Below are positions 12,386 through 23,860 of a stretch of DNA of 64,000 bases, piece after piece. The stretch is from Agriotes lineatus (lineage: Eukaryota; Arthropoda; Insecta; Coleoptera; Elateridae): positions 1 through 64,000 of the forward strand of contig CALNHX010001065.1 of the NCBI GenBank assembly GCA_940337035.1, in the 5' to 3' direction. The notes beneath the pieces were generated by a model. The model was not told the origin of the DNA. It was given only the letters and a program-made list of their open reading frames with translations, and made no database searches. The position numbers and the translations under genes were made by a program. Every line of letters starts with the position of its first letter. Within the stretch, counting starts at the first letter, position 1.

Positions 12386-13713
12386 TTGAGTTTGGCAAAA
12401 GTCTTGCTGAGGACCGATCATGCTGCTCTGAGATGGCTGCTGCAGTGCAAGAACCCCGAAGGGCAGGTGGCTGAATGGATCGAGCGCCTACAAGAGTTCG
12501 ACTTGGAAATAAATAATCGACCTGGCACAGTCCACCGCAACGCCGATGCGTTATCCAAGAGGCCCTGCCCTGCGGACTGCGGCCACTGTTCGAGACTGGA
12601 GAGTCGTGCGGTACCCATTAATCGTACCACTGTGGTCGACGACTCGTGGGAGCCGGACGAGTTGCAGAGTAGCCAGAAGAACGACCCCGACTTAGGCGCG
12701 GTTATAGCCTGGAAGCAAGATGGCCGTCGACCTACCTGGCAGGAGGTCCCCGCCACCAACGCAACAGTGGAGACTTATTGGGCGCAATGGGACTCCTTGC
12801 AGCTGGACAACAACGTCCTGACCAGAATCTTGGAAAATGAGGACAGTAGGGCAACGAGATCACGATCGATGATTCCAAGGAGTAGAGTGGCCGAGGTTCT
12901 GCGCCACCTGCATGATGGCTCCTCTGGGGGACACTTCAGATTGAAGAACACGTTGCAGAAGATCCAAGATCTACGGGGCGAGCTGCAAAGGTGACGTCCG
13001 AGAGTGGTGCCGGAGGTGCGAAGCATGCGCTACAGGAAACGGACCGGTTGGAAGACGGAGCTCCGATGTGGCAGTACAATGTCGGCGGTCCGTTCGAGGG
13101 GATAGCCATGGCCGTCGCCGGACCATGCCCCGAAACCCAAGCAGGAGATAAATACATCTTGGTGTGTATGGGCTACTTCACCAAGTGGCCCGAGACGTAC
13201 GCCCTTCCGAAGCAAGAGGCCGGTACTGTCACTGATGTTCTGGTGAAGGAGTGCTTCAGCCGTTTTGGAGTCCCCCTGGAGTTACATTTCGACCAGGGCC
13301 GGAATTGTGAGTCTGGACTGTTCCAGAACGTCTGCAAGCTACTAGGGATACGCAGGATCCGGACCACTGCCCTCCATACTCAATCGGACGGCATGGCGGA
13401 AAGGATAAACCGAACCGTGGGGAAGCATCTGTCCGAGGTGGTTTCCAAGCATCAGCATGACTGGGGCCAGTACATGCACCTGTTCCTGATGGCCTATCGA
13501 TCGGCAGTACAAGAGACAACCGGCGTCCAGATCGAGGTGTGCTGTTACAGCCGTTGCGAGGCCTGGAGACCACGGTGGGCTGCTGCTTCTTCAGCCAGTC
13601 CATTCGCAAGAAGGGCACCGCCTGCAGGTACCGCCATCGGACCCGCACAAGAGCGAGAAGACAGGCACCCGACGCAACTCGTTCTGGGACAGAACGATCT
13701 AAGGCGGGGGCAG
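12386..13713 (+). pseudogene. Gypsy RNase H C-terminus and integrase, catalytically damaged
   Basis: Sequence resumes in the C-terminal part of RNase H (LLRTDHAALRWLL, then HRNADALSKRPC). The integrase zinc-binding region follows (H..H near 12905-12935) and breaks at TGA 12992. The core continues from 12991 with YILVCMGYFTKWPETYALP. The first catalytic Asp of the D,D-35-E triad, expected before AGPCPET, is Ala. The second (DQGRN) and the Glu (AERINRT) remain. The frame then runs into the polypurine tract and the 3' LTR. Integrase would insert element DNA into the host genome; this copy should not. Confidence 0.82.
13702..13713 (+). promoter_or_regulatory. Polypurine tract of the Gypsy element
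   Basis: A purine-rich AAGGCGGGGG sits immediately upstream of the 3' LTR at 13714, where plus-strand DNA synthesis is primed in LTR retrotransposons. Confidence 0.7.
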
Positions 13714-14317
13714 TGTAACGATTCGGCTGACGGTTATTTGCCCCGGTGCCTCGATTATACTAGAAATTCCAGAGGCGGCTTCCAGCGCGTGAATCATAGG
13801 CTGCCGACGGGCGGCCTTGAACGGAGGTGTAGGTACGTGGATGAATCATTTTCCAGTCGATGCTAGAGCGGCCCTGACGCGACACGTCACCGTTGCCGAG
13901 AACATCTGGAGGCTTCTGGAAGAAATTACCGGCGTGATATATAAGCGGGCGAAGTTCACCCGCAGTTCAGTTCTGAAATAATTCTCCGGCAGTTCGGACT
14001 CACGTCGAGGCTTGTTAGAAGCCCCCATATAAATAACCGCGTGTACATAACCTCTCGTGAAATAAATAAATAGATAACCATATAAATAGAAATACATCGT
14101 TAGTGTTTAAGAGTGATATAAATAAATGTGTTAATCCGTATGTAATAATAAATAAATGTATCGATAGTTCGTTAGTGCCTGTATTAATTTGTAATCTGCT
14201 TGATAGTTCTCGTGTGTGCTTGTAAATAATAATCGTAATAATTCATTGTCGTAAATAAATGTTTGAACACATGTTTGTCGTATAATTTTAAATAGCCCGA
14301 ACATTAAAAACGTAACA
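13714..14317 (+). repeat. 3' LTR of the Gypsy element
   Basis: 604 bp; see the 5' LTR. It is followed by the ATAT target duplication at 14318-14321. Confidence 0.95.
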
Positions 14318-14321
14318 ATAT

Positions 14322-15054
14322 CATCTAAAGCCGTGATTTTTTAAAATTTTATTGTTAATCTCTACAAATATATTTCTATTGTTGGTAAACACAGTAGTAT
14401 TACATTTAGAAATTACTTCCATAACGACCATCATTCTTCAGTGGGTGAGATCTTCTCTATGTTTGCCCCTTCAATCTTCGTTTGGCATGGAATATTTCGG
14501 TTTTTATAGTATACCTACAAAACTTCACTATTTAGGTTTGCAATCACCAACTTTGTATCCTAATTGATAACTGCAGTCAATGTCTATAGTTGATAGGGAT
14601 GTCGTACCCGGTGTAAAATCAAACCCGGGTACCCGAAAGCAGTACCTTGGTACCGCCGGGTACCCGAAATATATAATAAAAATGTTAGTGTACATCTGAA
14701 CATCTGAGGTATCTACAATTTCATTCTTTTACGCCGCGAGTTTTAAATTGAACTAAATTGAAATAGTACCTACTCGCCAATTCAAACTGCAAGTCGTCTG
14801 TTATTCGTAAATATTTTCAAACTTCCAAGTGCTATCAAATTCAAGAGTTGAGCAAAAGTAACGACTGCGCACGATGAAGCGTTCCAAAATCAGTTCCATA
14901 CACATTTGCTCCGTCCATTTGGTACTTATACGAGATTTATTAATTTAAGGCACACAGACGGTAGTAGTCAAAAGCATTCTCTTAGTCACATCACCCAGTA
15001 CACCGTTAAAAGTATGTCAGTGAGTCATGTTACTGCCAATTTGACAATATATTA
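14322..15054. other. Non-coding gap with GGTACCC-rich palindromes
   Basis: No gene seen. At 14605-14665 the palindrome CGGGTACCCG occurs twice with flanking near-copies (ACCCGGTG, TTGGTACCGC). This looks like the terminal region of an old DNA element, with no partner end identified. Confidence 0.4.
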
Positions 15055-15056
15055 TA

Positions 15057-15310
15057 CAGTGCCTTCATAAATGATCGAACGTTTTTAAATGGTCATTATT
15101 TTGGCGTCATTTATTTATGTTGGTGGCACTGCAAGTCTATGTCAAATTCGAGGTTAGCAGGTTAGGTTTTGCGTCAGTTTTGACAGAGACTGACGCGAAA
15201 CCTAACCTGCTAACCTCAAATTTGACATAGACTTACAGTGCCACCAACATAAATAAATGGCGCCAAAATAATGACCATTCAAAAACGTTCGATCGTTTAT
15301 GAATGCACTG
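15057..15310. mobile_element. Fold-back MITE copy 1, mariner-like ends
   Basis: A long palindrome of 254 bp beginning CAGTGCCTTCATAAATGATC and ending with its near-perfect complement. It is flanked by TA on both sides (15055-15056 and 15311-15312). TA duplication and CAGTG ends suggest mobilisation by a Tc1/mariner transposase. The centre is the hairpin shared with nine other copies in the window: GGTTAGCAGGTTAGGTTTTG facing its complement across a spacer near TTTTGACA. It has no coding capacity. Confidence 0.88.
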
Positions 15311-15312
15311 TA

Positions 15313-16020
15313 ATTTTAACATGAAAATTCTTGCCAGTCTTATGGTTTTGCGAATAGTTTTGTTACAACTGTATCTAATAAGCCCAGTATGATTAAAAAT
15401 AGCCAATACTATTCAACTTCTGAAATGTACTATTATTGCCACCTTCATTTTCATTCTGGGCTCTATCAAAGAGCTACATTGGTCCTAAAGTTGGTATAGT
15501 TACGTGTTTACTGGTACTCTTTCACAATAGAACAAAAAATCCTACTGCTCTGTGTTAGCTGAATACGCTACAAGTGGGTCTTGGTGTCGGCGTAGTACAT
15601 CTAGCTGTTTATTCGAATTAGCGCGAGTCCATATTTGAAACGTTTTGATGTGCAAAATATACGTACGTCTCCAGTACAAAAACATGGAACAACTAAATGC
15701 AATTTTTAATTTATTAAGGCTATATACAGCAGCAAGGTTACAACATACGTACAAGAGCAAATTCATGATATTGATAATTTTAAGTAAAATTACATCCTAT
15801 AGTGCCTTACTGGATTTGAAAACCTCTCCAACTATATATAGACAATAATCTGAACGGTAATTAAAGAAAGCATCTCCTAACAATGCGATAACGATCAAAC
15901 TTTTTACATATGGGATAAACAATTGTCAAGATCAATTAATGTAGAATAAAAATGACATTTATAATGTGTTAACTGCTGAATTTGTAAAAAAACCTGTTAC
16001 ATGTGGCAAACCAAACACAA
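15313..16020. other. Intergenic sequence downstream of Rad23
   Basis: AT-rich, no ORF with recognisable features. It must contain the Rad23 3' UTR and polyadenylation site (minus strand), but no clear AATAAA is placed on that strand close to the stop. Confidence 0.5.
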
Positions 16021-17537
16021 CTAGTCATCGAAATTCTGCGAAAGCAAAAAATTGGCTGCAAGATTTTCATTCTTTTCGCATGCAAAGTAGGCTTGGACGA
16101 CAAGGTGTTCGGGGAAGCCTAGCGCTTTCAGTCGTTCGATTGCGTCTTTATCCTGCGGTGTTACTTGGATCATTCCAGGTTGTCCCCCCGGCTGCTTGCG
16201 TCCCCAGAGAGCTGCAGGGAGAGTGGCTGGCAGCGTTGGGGCTGCTTGCGTGGGCTCGTTCAACATCCTAACAAATGCTTCTTGGTTCTGAGAAATAAGC
16301 TGCAACAAGGCAGGGTTCGTCTGGCCAATCTGCTGCAGCACAGCGTTTAGCAGCTGGGGGTTGTGCTGGATGACGCTTCGCATTTGCTGAAACTGTGGCT
16401 GGTTACGTAAGAAGGCCAGGGGGTCGTCTGCGTCTGACTGCCGTTCGTCACCCCCGACATGTCTGCGGACTCGTTTACCTAAAAATTTTTCCATAGGAAA
16501 TAATTAAAAAGTGGAAATAAAATCTTAGACTATGAGGAGTTATGGTGAAAATAATTACAGAATTACAAATAAGGAATCTTCCTACAACGAGACATCAATT
16601 ATACAAATAATGATCCTTTTGCCGAATAGTTAGAATTAAAAAATAAAGCTAAATCGAAATAAGCAGCAGGGCATAGTATAACACCAGAAGAAATTAAACA
16701 TCTGGAACTATGTAATCCATAAAGTATATACTGCAGATCAACAACACTGATGAAAAAAGAATGTGTACTATACCATAAGAAATAGAATAAAACCTCCAAC
16801 ACCCATATGGATACACAAAGAAACAACTTACAGCTTCCTGTTCATCAAGAATGGAAGGAATTCCATTGATGAGATATTCTACAGCTCGATCAGGGTTGTT
16901 AAAGCTAGCCCTAAGCGCAGCTTCAACCTGCTCCTTTTCGTAGCCCATGTCCATAATATTTCTAACCATATTTTGGTATTCCTCGCCCATTAGTAAGGTG
17001 GATTCGGCAGCGCTGCTGATGTTTGAATCTGCCGGTGGACTTTGCGTTGTGGTCGATTCTGTTGTAGACACTAACGTCGTCGATGTTGTGCTGGCTGCCG
17101 CACTGTCACAGTTCAAAGTTAAGCACAAACCTGCAGGAAAGAACAGACTTACCTGGCAGTTGACGTTACAGTATTGCCATCGCCGCTGTCAGATTTCTCA
17201 GACTGCTTAGGCTTCGTGACCATAACAACGATAAATTTCTTTTCGTCAATGTTGTACTCCGAGATTGTAGTATCGTCAGTCAGAATTTTACCTGCGCACG
17301 GTGGGGTCAGCATGTTGATTAGGGCATGATAAGCAGTTCTTACCTGCGTAGATTAACCTCTGGTTCTCGGCGGAGTAGTCTTTGCCCTTCTCTGTCTCTA
17401 TCTTCTGCTTCAGCTCCTTCACCTGCGGAAACAGAGTTAGGTTAACGCGAAATGCGGCTTTTTACACGTACCGATTTCGAGGCATCAATCTCGACTTGGA
17501 ACGTTTGTTGCTGCAAATTCTTCAATGTGATCTTCAT
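16021..17537 (-). CDS. Rad23: UV excision repair protein RAD23, five exons
   Basis: Rad23 partners with XPC in damage recognition and shuttles ubiquitinated proteins to the proteasome. Exons on the minus strand are 17537-17472, 17422-17344, 17291-17153, 17102-16832 and about 16437-16021, giving about 323 residues. Exons 1-3 encode the N-terminal ubiquitin-like domain (MKITLKNLQQQTFQVEIDA through a KKFIVVMV strand). Exon 4 carries a Ser/Thr-rich linker and UBA1 (MGYEKEQVEAALRASFNNP). Exon 5 carries the XPC-binding STI1-type domain (PQFQQMRSVIQHNPQLLNAV) and UBA2 (LGFPEHLVVQAYFACEKNE), ending NFDD and TAG. Introns are 49, 52, 50 and about 394 bp with GT..AG. The exon-5 acceptor is the weak point: CGGCAG before 16437 keeps phase 0, whereas the better-looking TTTTTAG near 16480 does not. 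Confidence 0.93.
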
Positions 17538-18373
17538 CGCGCCGAATGCTCGAGTTCAAATCAGAAACAAATCTTGGAAAATAATAAAACTACACTATAT
17601 TATTCTTCTAATTGCGCACTTTCGTGTATTTTTGGCTATGTATTTTTCTGCACGGATGATAATGCACAACTCACAAATTTGGCGGCCATGTTATTTTGTC
17701 TGTCATGCAAAGCGGCCGTTTCGCATACAGCATTATTTGCATCCATTTCAATTTATATATTTCTGGTTTTATATTTTTTTCAATCTGTAACCCCTTATAC
17801 CGTTTACACAGTAAGTTTTTAAATTGCATTTATCATACATACATATATTACATAATTTGTAACTCCTTATACCGTTTACAGAGTCAAGGTACCCGGCGCA
17901 TCGATAAGTATAATCCCTACAGTGCATTCAACATACTAAAGAATGTCCCTTTTCCATTTAGAAAGTACTTTGTCATTAGGTTATTTTTACAAACGAAATT
18001 ATAAATATTCAGTTAGGCGTTCCAAACTCTCAATTAAAAACCTACATATTATAGTAATCGTCCGATTTTTAAATCAAACTGTCTTTTAAGAACTTGATTT
18101 ATACGCTGCTTCTCTGTATAAAGCAATTAATTTAACTAACAATTGTTTTTAAACAGTGTTTCTGATTAACTACACTTTGAATTTAATTATTTATAAAATA
18201 CTTCCTGATAGAATAGTAAGCATTATCTCAGTTGCGATCACTGTTTTTGCACCTACACAGAGTTTAAATTGCAATTAATGCCATTCCTGATACTTAAACA
18301 CCACCCCTTATGTAAATATTTAATATACTACCGTTTACATAATAAAAAAGAAGTTAAATATGAAATAAATTTC
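17538..18373. other. Intergenic between Rad23 and Dpy-30, with a short direct repeat
   Basis: No gene recognised. A 27-bp direct repeat (TGTAACYCCTTATACCGTTT followed by ACA) occurs near 17786 and 17861. The Rad23 promoter must lie just right of 17537; no TATA box is obvious, as is common for housekeeping genes. Confidence 0.5.
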
Positions 18374-18604
18374 CTAGTTTTTCTTCTCACTGTCTGGGGA
18401 GTCATCTGGACTGTTGGAGGACGTCGACTTCTGTTTCAATAGAAAATTGCCGAGGGCAGCCACAGGGTCCACAGGCCGTTCTTTGGCAAGGTAAGAGAGT
18501 CCTTGAAGAAGAATAGGAACAACAGTCTGGTCCAGATACTGACGGGTAGGAAGCGATGAAAGATCCACACGGTGCTTCTTGGGAAACTCTTCTGAATTCT
18601 CCAT
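18374..18604 (-). CDS. Dpy30: Dpy-30 homolog, COMPASS/MLL histone methyltransferase subunit
   Basis: A 76-residue protein. The Dpy-30 dimerisation motif is clear: TRQYLDQTVVPILLQGLSYL followed by AKERPVDPVAALGNFLLKQK. This motif binds ASH2L in H3K4 methyltransferase complexes and is also found in sperm-flagellar proteins. The ATG lies in a good context (ACCGCCATGG). The tail is Ser/Asp-rich, ending in EKKN and TAG at 18376-18374. Human DPY30 is 99 residues; the difference is in the variable N-terminus. The coding part is a single exon; a 5' UTR intron upstream cannot be excluded. Confidence 0.93.
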   Translation of the reverse strand: MENSEEFPKKHRVDLSSLPTRQYLDQTVVPILLQGLSYLAKERPVDPVAALGNFLLKQKSTSSNSPDDSPDSEKKN

Positions 18605-19448
18605 GGCGGTTTCAGCAACTGCAGTTACGAGAAGCTGGGAAACAAGACTTTACTCCAGGCATTTATATGCGACTTTAGTAACTTACAAATTTGGAGTCGT
18701 TTTACTGTTGTGGCGGTGGAATGCGTGAAGCAACATGTATCTCACTAATAGGTGTAATTATAGTGGTTTTAAATACTTCGGACGAAAATATAGTCAAGTT
18801 TTGTTTTAATACATTTAAGATTAAATACAACACTAAAGTTAGCCACAATAATATAACCGACAACTTAATGTAGCACCGTGTAGGCGATTTTAATGAAAGC
18901 CCAATAACCAACCGCTGTAACGGTTTTAATATGGTAGACAAAATATACTGTCCTATAGAGGGTGTCCTGTAATTCTACCGACATACTGTGGGACGTTGAA
19001 ACATAAACATTTTGTAAATAAACTTTTTCTTTTAAATCTCTCTCCCCGCCGAGATAAATCATCTTAAAGAGGGTTGTTAAAACCAGGTGTTTGTCATTTC
19101 ATTGAAAACTAAAAAAAACGTATTAATGTGACAATTTAACTGGTGTCGTTGTTCCACCAATTGCATTCTTCAATTTAAAAGTAAACTACCAATCGAACGT
19201 TTATTTTAGTGGCAATATTTCGAAGAGCTTTATTTCAGCGGCAATTTTTTCTGTAACTATTATTTTAGTGACAATATTTCGAGGAGCTTTATTTCAGCGA
19301 CAATTTATTCTGTAATTATTTTTTAACGAAAAATTTTAGAAAAGTTTTGTTTGTTTGTAAAAATGTTGCTGGGATCGGTTACGATGGTTACAATTCAAAG
19401 AGCACTAGTTTTGTAAATTTATTTACCATTTTCAATAATTTAAAAGTT
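18605..19448. other. Non-coding, AT-rich, with repeat fragments
   Basis: No gene recognised. From about 19140 it contains units related to the repeat described at 19449-19985 (recurring AGCTTTATTTCAGCG near 19219, 19284 and 19730). Confidence 0.5.
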
Positions 19449-19985
19449 AAATTGTCAAGACGAATAGGGCTCTAGGTCAAAATACTGCCGACAATTTTTG
19501 CTCTTCAGATTGTCTCGTTTCTGTTACTTTAGAAAATAACGACTCGTGGAAGCACTTGTTATTTTCGTCACCACAGAAACTCGTATCTGAATCGCAAAAA
19601 TTATTGTCGGCAATATTTTGACTTCTCGTCCTATTATACAATTTAACTGGTGTCATTGTCAACCAATGGCATTCTTCAATTTAAAAATAAACTACCAATC
19701 GAACGATTATTTTAGTAACGATAATTCGAGGAGCTTTATTTCAGCGTCAATTTTTTCTGTAACTATTTTTTAATGAAAAGTTAAATTGTCAAGACGAATA
19801 GGCTTCTAGGTCGAAATATTGCAGACAATTTTTTCTCTTCAGATTGTCTCGTTTCTGTTGCTTTAGAAAACAACGACTCGTGCAAGCACACGTCGTTATT
19901 TTCGTCGCCGCAGAAACTCGTATCTGAATCGCAAAAATTATTGTCGGCAATATTTTGACCTCTCATCCTATTATTACTCACAATA
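19449..19985. repeat. Two direct copies of a ~197-bp inverted-repeat element in a 334-bp tandem unit
   Basis: Copy A (about 19449-19645) and copy B (about 19784-19985) each have terminal inverted repeats of about 45 bp containing GTCAAAATACTGCCGACAAT. They share a centre that translates on the minus strand to NIADNNFCDSDTSFCGDENN in both copies. Landmark GTCAAGACGAATAGG is at 19454 and 19788, a 334-bp period. The shared peptide comes from duplicated DNA and is not evidence of a gene. Confidence 0.75.
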
Positions 19986-20512
19986 TAATTCATATATCAC
20001 GTGACGCTATTTCAACCAATGAGGTGCATGCAAATGCCTAGTTACTCATTATCACAGCGGCAGTAATTTATTTTGTAATTGTTTTTACGGTTGATCATAA
20101 ATGGTTGTGATTTTTTTCTTAGGTTAGCACTGTTAATGTTGGTTACCCTTCTGTCAATTTTAAATCTATGTCAAATTCGAGGTTATCAGGTTAGGTTTTG
20201 CGTCAGTTTTGACACAAACTGACGCAAAACCTAACCTGTTAACCTCGAATTTGACATCGAGTTAAAATTTACAGAAAGGTAACCAACATTAACAGTGCCA
20301 ACCTAAGAAAAAAATAAATATTTGATATTTTGCATTTTATTCAATATATTCTCTTTCCAAATATAATTCGTGTACTGATTAATGATCAATAATTTTTTAT
20401 TCGCTAAAACCGAAAAATCACATTTAAGTCGTACTACGTACTCGTTAAATTTATGTTCCAGTTTTAACTCGGAAAACAAATCATCGATCATAATCATTCC
20501 ATTTGTTATACC
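19983..20512. repeat. 530-bp composite repeat, copy 1
   Basis: This matches 45886-46413 over its whole length by eye, from ATAATTCATATATCACGTGA through to TCATTCCATTTGTTATA. The two copies share the fold-back element at the same internal site. A diverged relative spans about 23910-24330. Confidence 0.75.
20087..20316. mobile_element. Fold-back MITE copy 2
   Basis: A palindrome with outer arms ATCATAAATGGTTGTGATTT then CTTAGGTTAGCACTGTTAATG, a middle arm TGTCAATTTTAAATCTATG, and the shared central hairpin. It lies inside the 530-bp composite repeat. Confidence 0.8.
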
Positions 20513-21276
20513 GATGCGGCCACAATTATACAGTGTGGTCCATTAAGTGTGCAACAAATGGAGCATTTCTTTATTAGTTGTACAACCAAAATTTAAATTC
20601 GTCCACAAGCTAGTGCATGTTTGATAACCATATCAGATGCATCTAGAATGGCTCCAAGTCAAACAGCATACAGGGCAGGACAAAAAATATGAAATTCGTT
20701 CAAGAATAAAGTTACCTTATTTCAAAATATATGGCAAAATTTATTAAGGAAAGTTGTTTAGAATCAAAAGTTATACTTAAATACAAAGTCAGGGCCTCCT
20801 ATTCGAATTTTTATTATTTTTTTAGAAAATTTTGTATTAGCCCCGTATTTTCATAAGAATTTGAAATAAAATTGTAGGCGAATTTCATATTTTTTGTCCT
20901 GCCCTGTATGCTGTTTGACCTGAAGCCATTCTAAGGGAATCTGATATGGTTATCGAACATGCACTAACTTTTGGCGGTATTTAAATTTCGGTTTTACAAC
21001 TAATAAAAAAAAATTCCCATTTGTTGCACACTAAATGGACCACACTGTATATAACAGCAATGAGACAACATGAACAAGAAAATAACTCGTATTGCTTGAG
21101 TAAGAAAGAAATAAACATAGTAGCAAATATTCGAGAAGGCTTGACGCTTAATTTAATTATCACATTTGTCAACTAAACATGCCTACTAAAATAATTTTTT
21201 CGTATGGCCATCTCTTTCTTACTCGAGCATTTTATTTTGTTATTCATGTTATCTCATTGTTGTTATGAGATCAATA
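20513..21276. other. Non-coding; a large imperfect inverted repeat
   Basis: Sequence at about 20525-20690 (TGGTCCATTAAGTGTGCAAC ... GGGCAGGACAAAAAATATGA) recurs inverted at about 20880-21050. This gives a foldable element of about 530 bp with ends near CAGTGTGGTCCATTAAGTGT, probably another non-autonomous DNA transposon. No coding potential. Confidence 0.65.
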
Positions 21277-21334
21277 GGTACCTGGTACTCTGCATGCCTA
21301 GACCTTGTCCATTAACAAACAAACAAACAAACAA
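21277..21334 (+). repeat. Dispersed repeat 3' tail with (CAAA)n
   Basis: GGTACCTGGTACTCTGCATG, CCTAGACCTTGTCCATTAAC and then CAAA repeats. The same sequence occurs inverted at about 51110-51165. A shared unique stretch ending in a simple tail suggests the 3' end of a SINE or LINE family. Confidence 0.55.
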
Positions 21335-21576
21335 GATCAATAAAAAATCAATTAGGGTAGGCTGTGATATGTGTTATACGTTTGGCAGTATTGAAGTGTA
21401 TTGTCAGTCTATGTCAAATTCGAGATTTGCAGGTTAAGTTTTACGTCAGTCTGTGTCAAACAACAAACAAAACCAACCTACTAATCTCGAATTTGACATT
21501 GAGTGACAATACACTTCAGTACTGCCAAACGTATAACACATATCACAGCCTACCCTAATTGGTTTTTTTATTGATC
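21335..21576. mobile_element. Fold-back MITE copy 3 with private outer arms
   Basis: Outer arms GATCAATAAAAAATCAATTA through GTATTGAAGTGTATTGTCAG are nearly perfectly inverted around a degraded version of the shared centre (TCAAATTCGAGATTTGCAGG). These outer arms match no other copy in the window. Confidence 0.8.
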
Positions 21577-23860
21577 TCTTGTTATATAACTAGCAAGATG
21601 CCCGTTCTTCGTACGGACTACACATGTTTTTTTTCTAAATCTTAAACGAATTCTAGAATGCTCCCCTCCTCCCTCACTTAATACGCTAAACTAACAAACT
21701 CTGCAAAACAATATTGTAGATAAAAAGGAAACAATATTCTTCCGAAAAAAGTTCTCCATAAGCCTTTTATGCTCCACGTATCCCCTAGAAATGTATATGT
21801 AATTGTCATTCTCCTTGTATAGATTGCTAAAACTATAAGTTTAGTATAAGAATAATAACAAATGTACTTATTAAATGTTGTATTCATAAATTGTAGCAAC
21901 ATACCAGTTTCCATCAGTTGAAGATGGAATTTCGGAAATCCTTCTATTTTATTCTAAACTGAACACACGGAAAAAATCAATAACTTTAACCTCTTTTTTA
22001 CTTCTTTTTACTTTTACCCCATTTTTACTCCTTTCACAATGAAATTTAGAATAAAAACTATAAACCACTTTTTAAAGATTTAAAAATCACACATATGCCC
22101 AAAAAGCATGGTCATCAGGAACCACAGGAAATACGAAAGGTTCTATAATTCACCCCTGAATCCAAATTCGGCCCTTTAGGAGTTGATCTATGCACAATCC
22201 TGAATTACGTTTTTAGGAACTTGTATAAGTAACATTTCGACATTTCGACCAAATCGATATATTATAGGACCTTAAAAGATATTGAGAAATTCATGAAAAG
22301 ACATTTTACCTCTTTCCTTCCCTTTAGGGGTAGAATTTCGAAAACGCCTTTCCTAGTACTTCGCTACTTAATTAAAGGACTCTTCTTGCCAAATTTTAAG
22401 TTCCTGGTACCAAGGAGTATTACAGATCCGCATTGTTGAGTTGGTGTTTTATCTTTTATACATATAGATTATAGCGAAATACCCCTTTCATCCCCTTGTG
22501 GGTGAAATTTCTAAAAACCTTTTCTACCTCATCATACTCTAAAATGCACCCATAAGAAAAAAAAACAATAATTTTAACCCCCTACCCATTTTCAGTTTTG
22601 CCTCTTTTTTACCCCTTTAGGGGTAATATATAAAACACCCTTAAACGCATTTGAAAAGATTTTAAAAATACATCTATATGCAAAAAAGAATGTTCTAAGT
22701 CAATAAACATAGGAGATACGAATGGTTCTTTAATTCAACCCGAATCCAGATTTGCACCTTTAGGGGTTGATTAGGGCAAAATCCTGAAATCCGTTTCTAG
22801 GTATTTGCATTCACAATCTCTGGAAGTAAACGCCAAGTCGTTATCTCATCGGGTTTTAGAGATATTGAGAAACTCGTGAAAACACATTTTACCCCTTTTC
22901 ACCCCCGTAGGGGTTGAATTTCAAAAAATCCCTTCTAACCCATATCAGTGTGAAATGGAACACATCGAATAAAATTCATAATTTTAACCTCCCTCTCCCT
23001 TTTCAGTTTTTCCTCCTTTTATCCCTTTAGGGTTAAAATTTTCAAGTTTCCTTACACCCCTTTCTAAATATTTTAAAAATACATCTATATACCAAAAATA
23101 ATGTTCTAACTCAATAAACATAGGAGATACGTAGGATTCTTAATTGGCCCCCCAGTCCAGATTTGCACCTTTACGGGTTGATTAGGGCGAAATCCTACAA
23201 TACGTTTCTAGGTATTTGCATTGATAATCATTGCAAGCAAACAACAAATCGATATCTTATCGGGTGTAAGAGATATTGAGGAACTCGTGAAAACACATTT
23301 TACCCCCTTTCACCCTCGTAGGGGTTGAATTTCAAAAATTCCCTTTTAACCAATTTTATTGTGAAATGGAACTCACAGTGAAAAAAATTAATAATTTTAA
23401 CCTCTCCTACCCCTTTTCAGTTTTTCCTCCTTTTGCCCCTTTAGGATTATAACTTTAAAATTTCCTTACACCCCTTTGTAAATATTTTAAAAATCATCTA
23501 TACGTCAAAGAAGAATGTTCTAGCTCAATAAACATAGGAGATACGTAGGGTTCTTTAATTGACCCCAATCCAGATTTGCACCTTTAGGGGTTGATTAGGG
23601 CAAAATCCTAAAATACGTTTCTAGGTATTGGCATTGATAATCTTTGCAAGCAAACACCAAATAGATATCTTATCGGGTGTAAGAGATATTGAGGAATTCG
23701 TGAAAACACATTTTACCCGTTTTCACCCCCGTAGGAGTCGAATTTCAAAAAAAATCCTTCTTAGCACTACTTTACGTAACAAATTGAATCTTTCACCCAA
23801 ATTTCAACTTCGTAGTACCAGTGGTTACGGCCCTGCGTTGATTAGTTAGGGTTGTAAGTT
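21577..23860. repeat. Degenerate long repeat with ~411-bp internal periodicity
   Basis: The motif CCTTTAGGGGTTGATTAGGG with relatives lies near 22172, 22757, 23168 and 23580; the last three are about 411 bp apart. Other periodic landmarks are ACCCCCGTAGGGGTTGAATT and CAATAAACATAGGAGATACG. The block starts near AGCAAGATGCCCGTTCTTCG (21591). No ORF survives. It is probably a satellite-like expansion inside an old element. Confidence 0.75.

Larger units (their letters stand above)
7689..14317 (+). mobile_element. Ty3/Gypsy LTR retrotransposon with internal deletions
   Basis: Two 604-bp LTRs (7689-8292 and 13714-14317) flank gag, protease, RNase H and integrase remnants in Gypsy order. The element is bounded by a 4-bp target duplication, ATAT, at 7685-7688 and 14318-14321. 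LTR ends are TGTAACG and CGTAACA. By eye the LTRs differ by about 11 substitutions and two compensating 4-bp indels (roughly 98% identity), so the insertion is fairly young. The gag zinc knuckles and the whole reverse transcriptase are missing, and a solo LTR of another element splits gag. It could only have moved with proteins supplied in trans. Confidence 0.93.

Noticed and set aside
15130..15240. TTAGG motifs in the fold-back core as interstitial telomeric repeats
   Set aside because: Only one or two TTAGG/CCTAA units occur per arm with other bases between; no (TTAGG)n run exists.
19477..19993. Two minus-strand ORFs sharing a nearly identical Cys-containing peptide
   Set aside because: The identity comes from the tandemly duplicated inverted-repeat element and does not reflect constraint on a protein.
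20303..20497. ORF on the minus strand resembling one at 46137-46397
   Set aside because: Both lie in the 530-bp composite repeat; similarity is explained by the DNA repeat and there is no domain.
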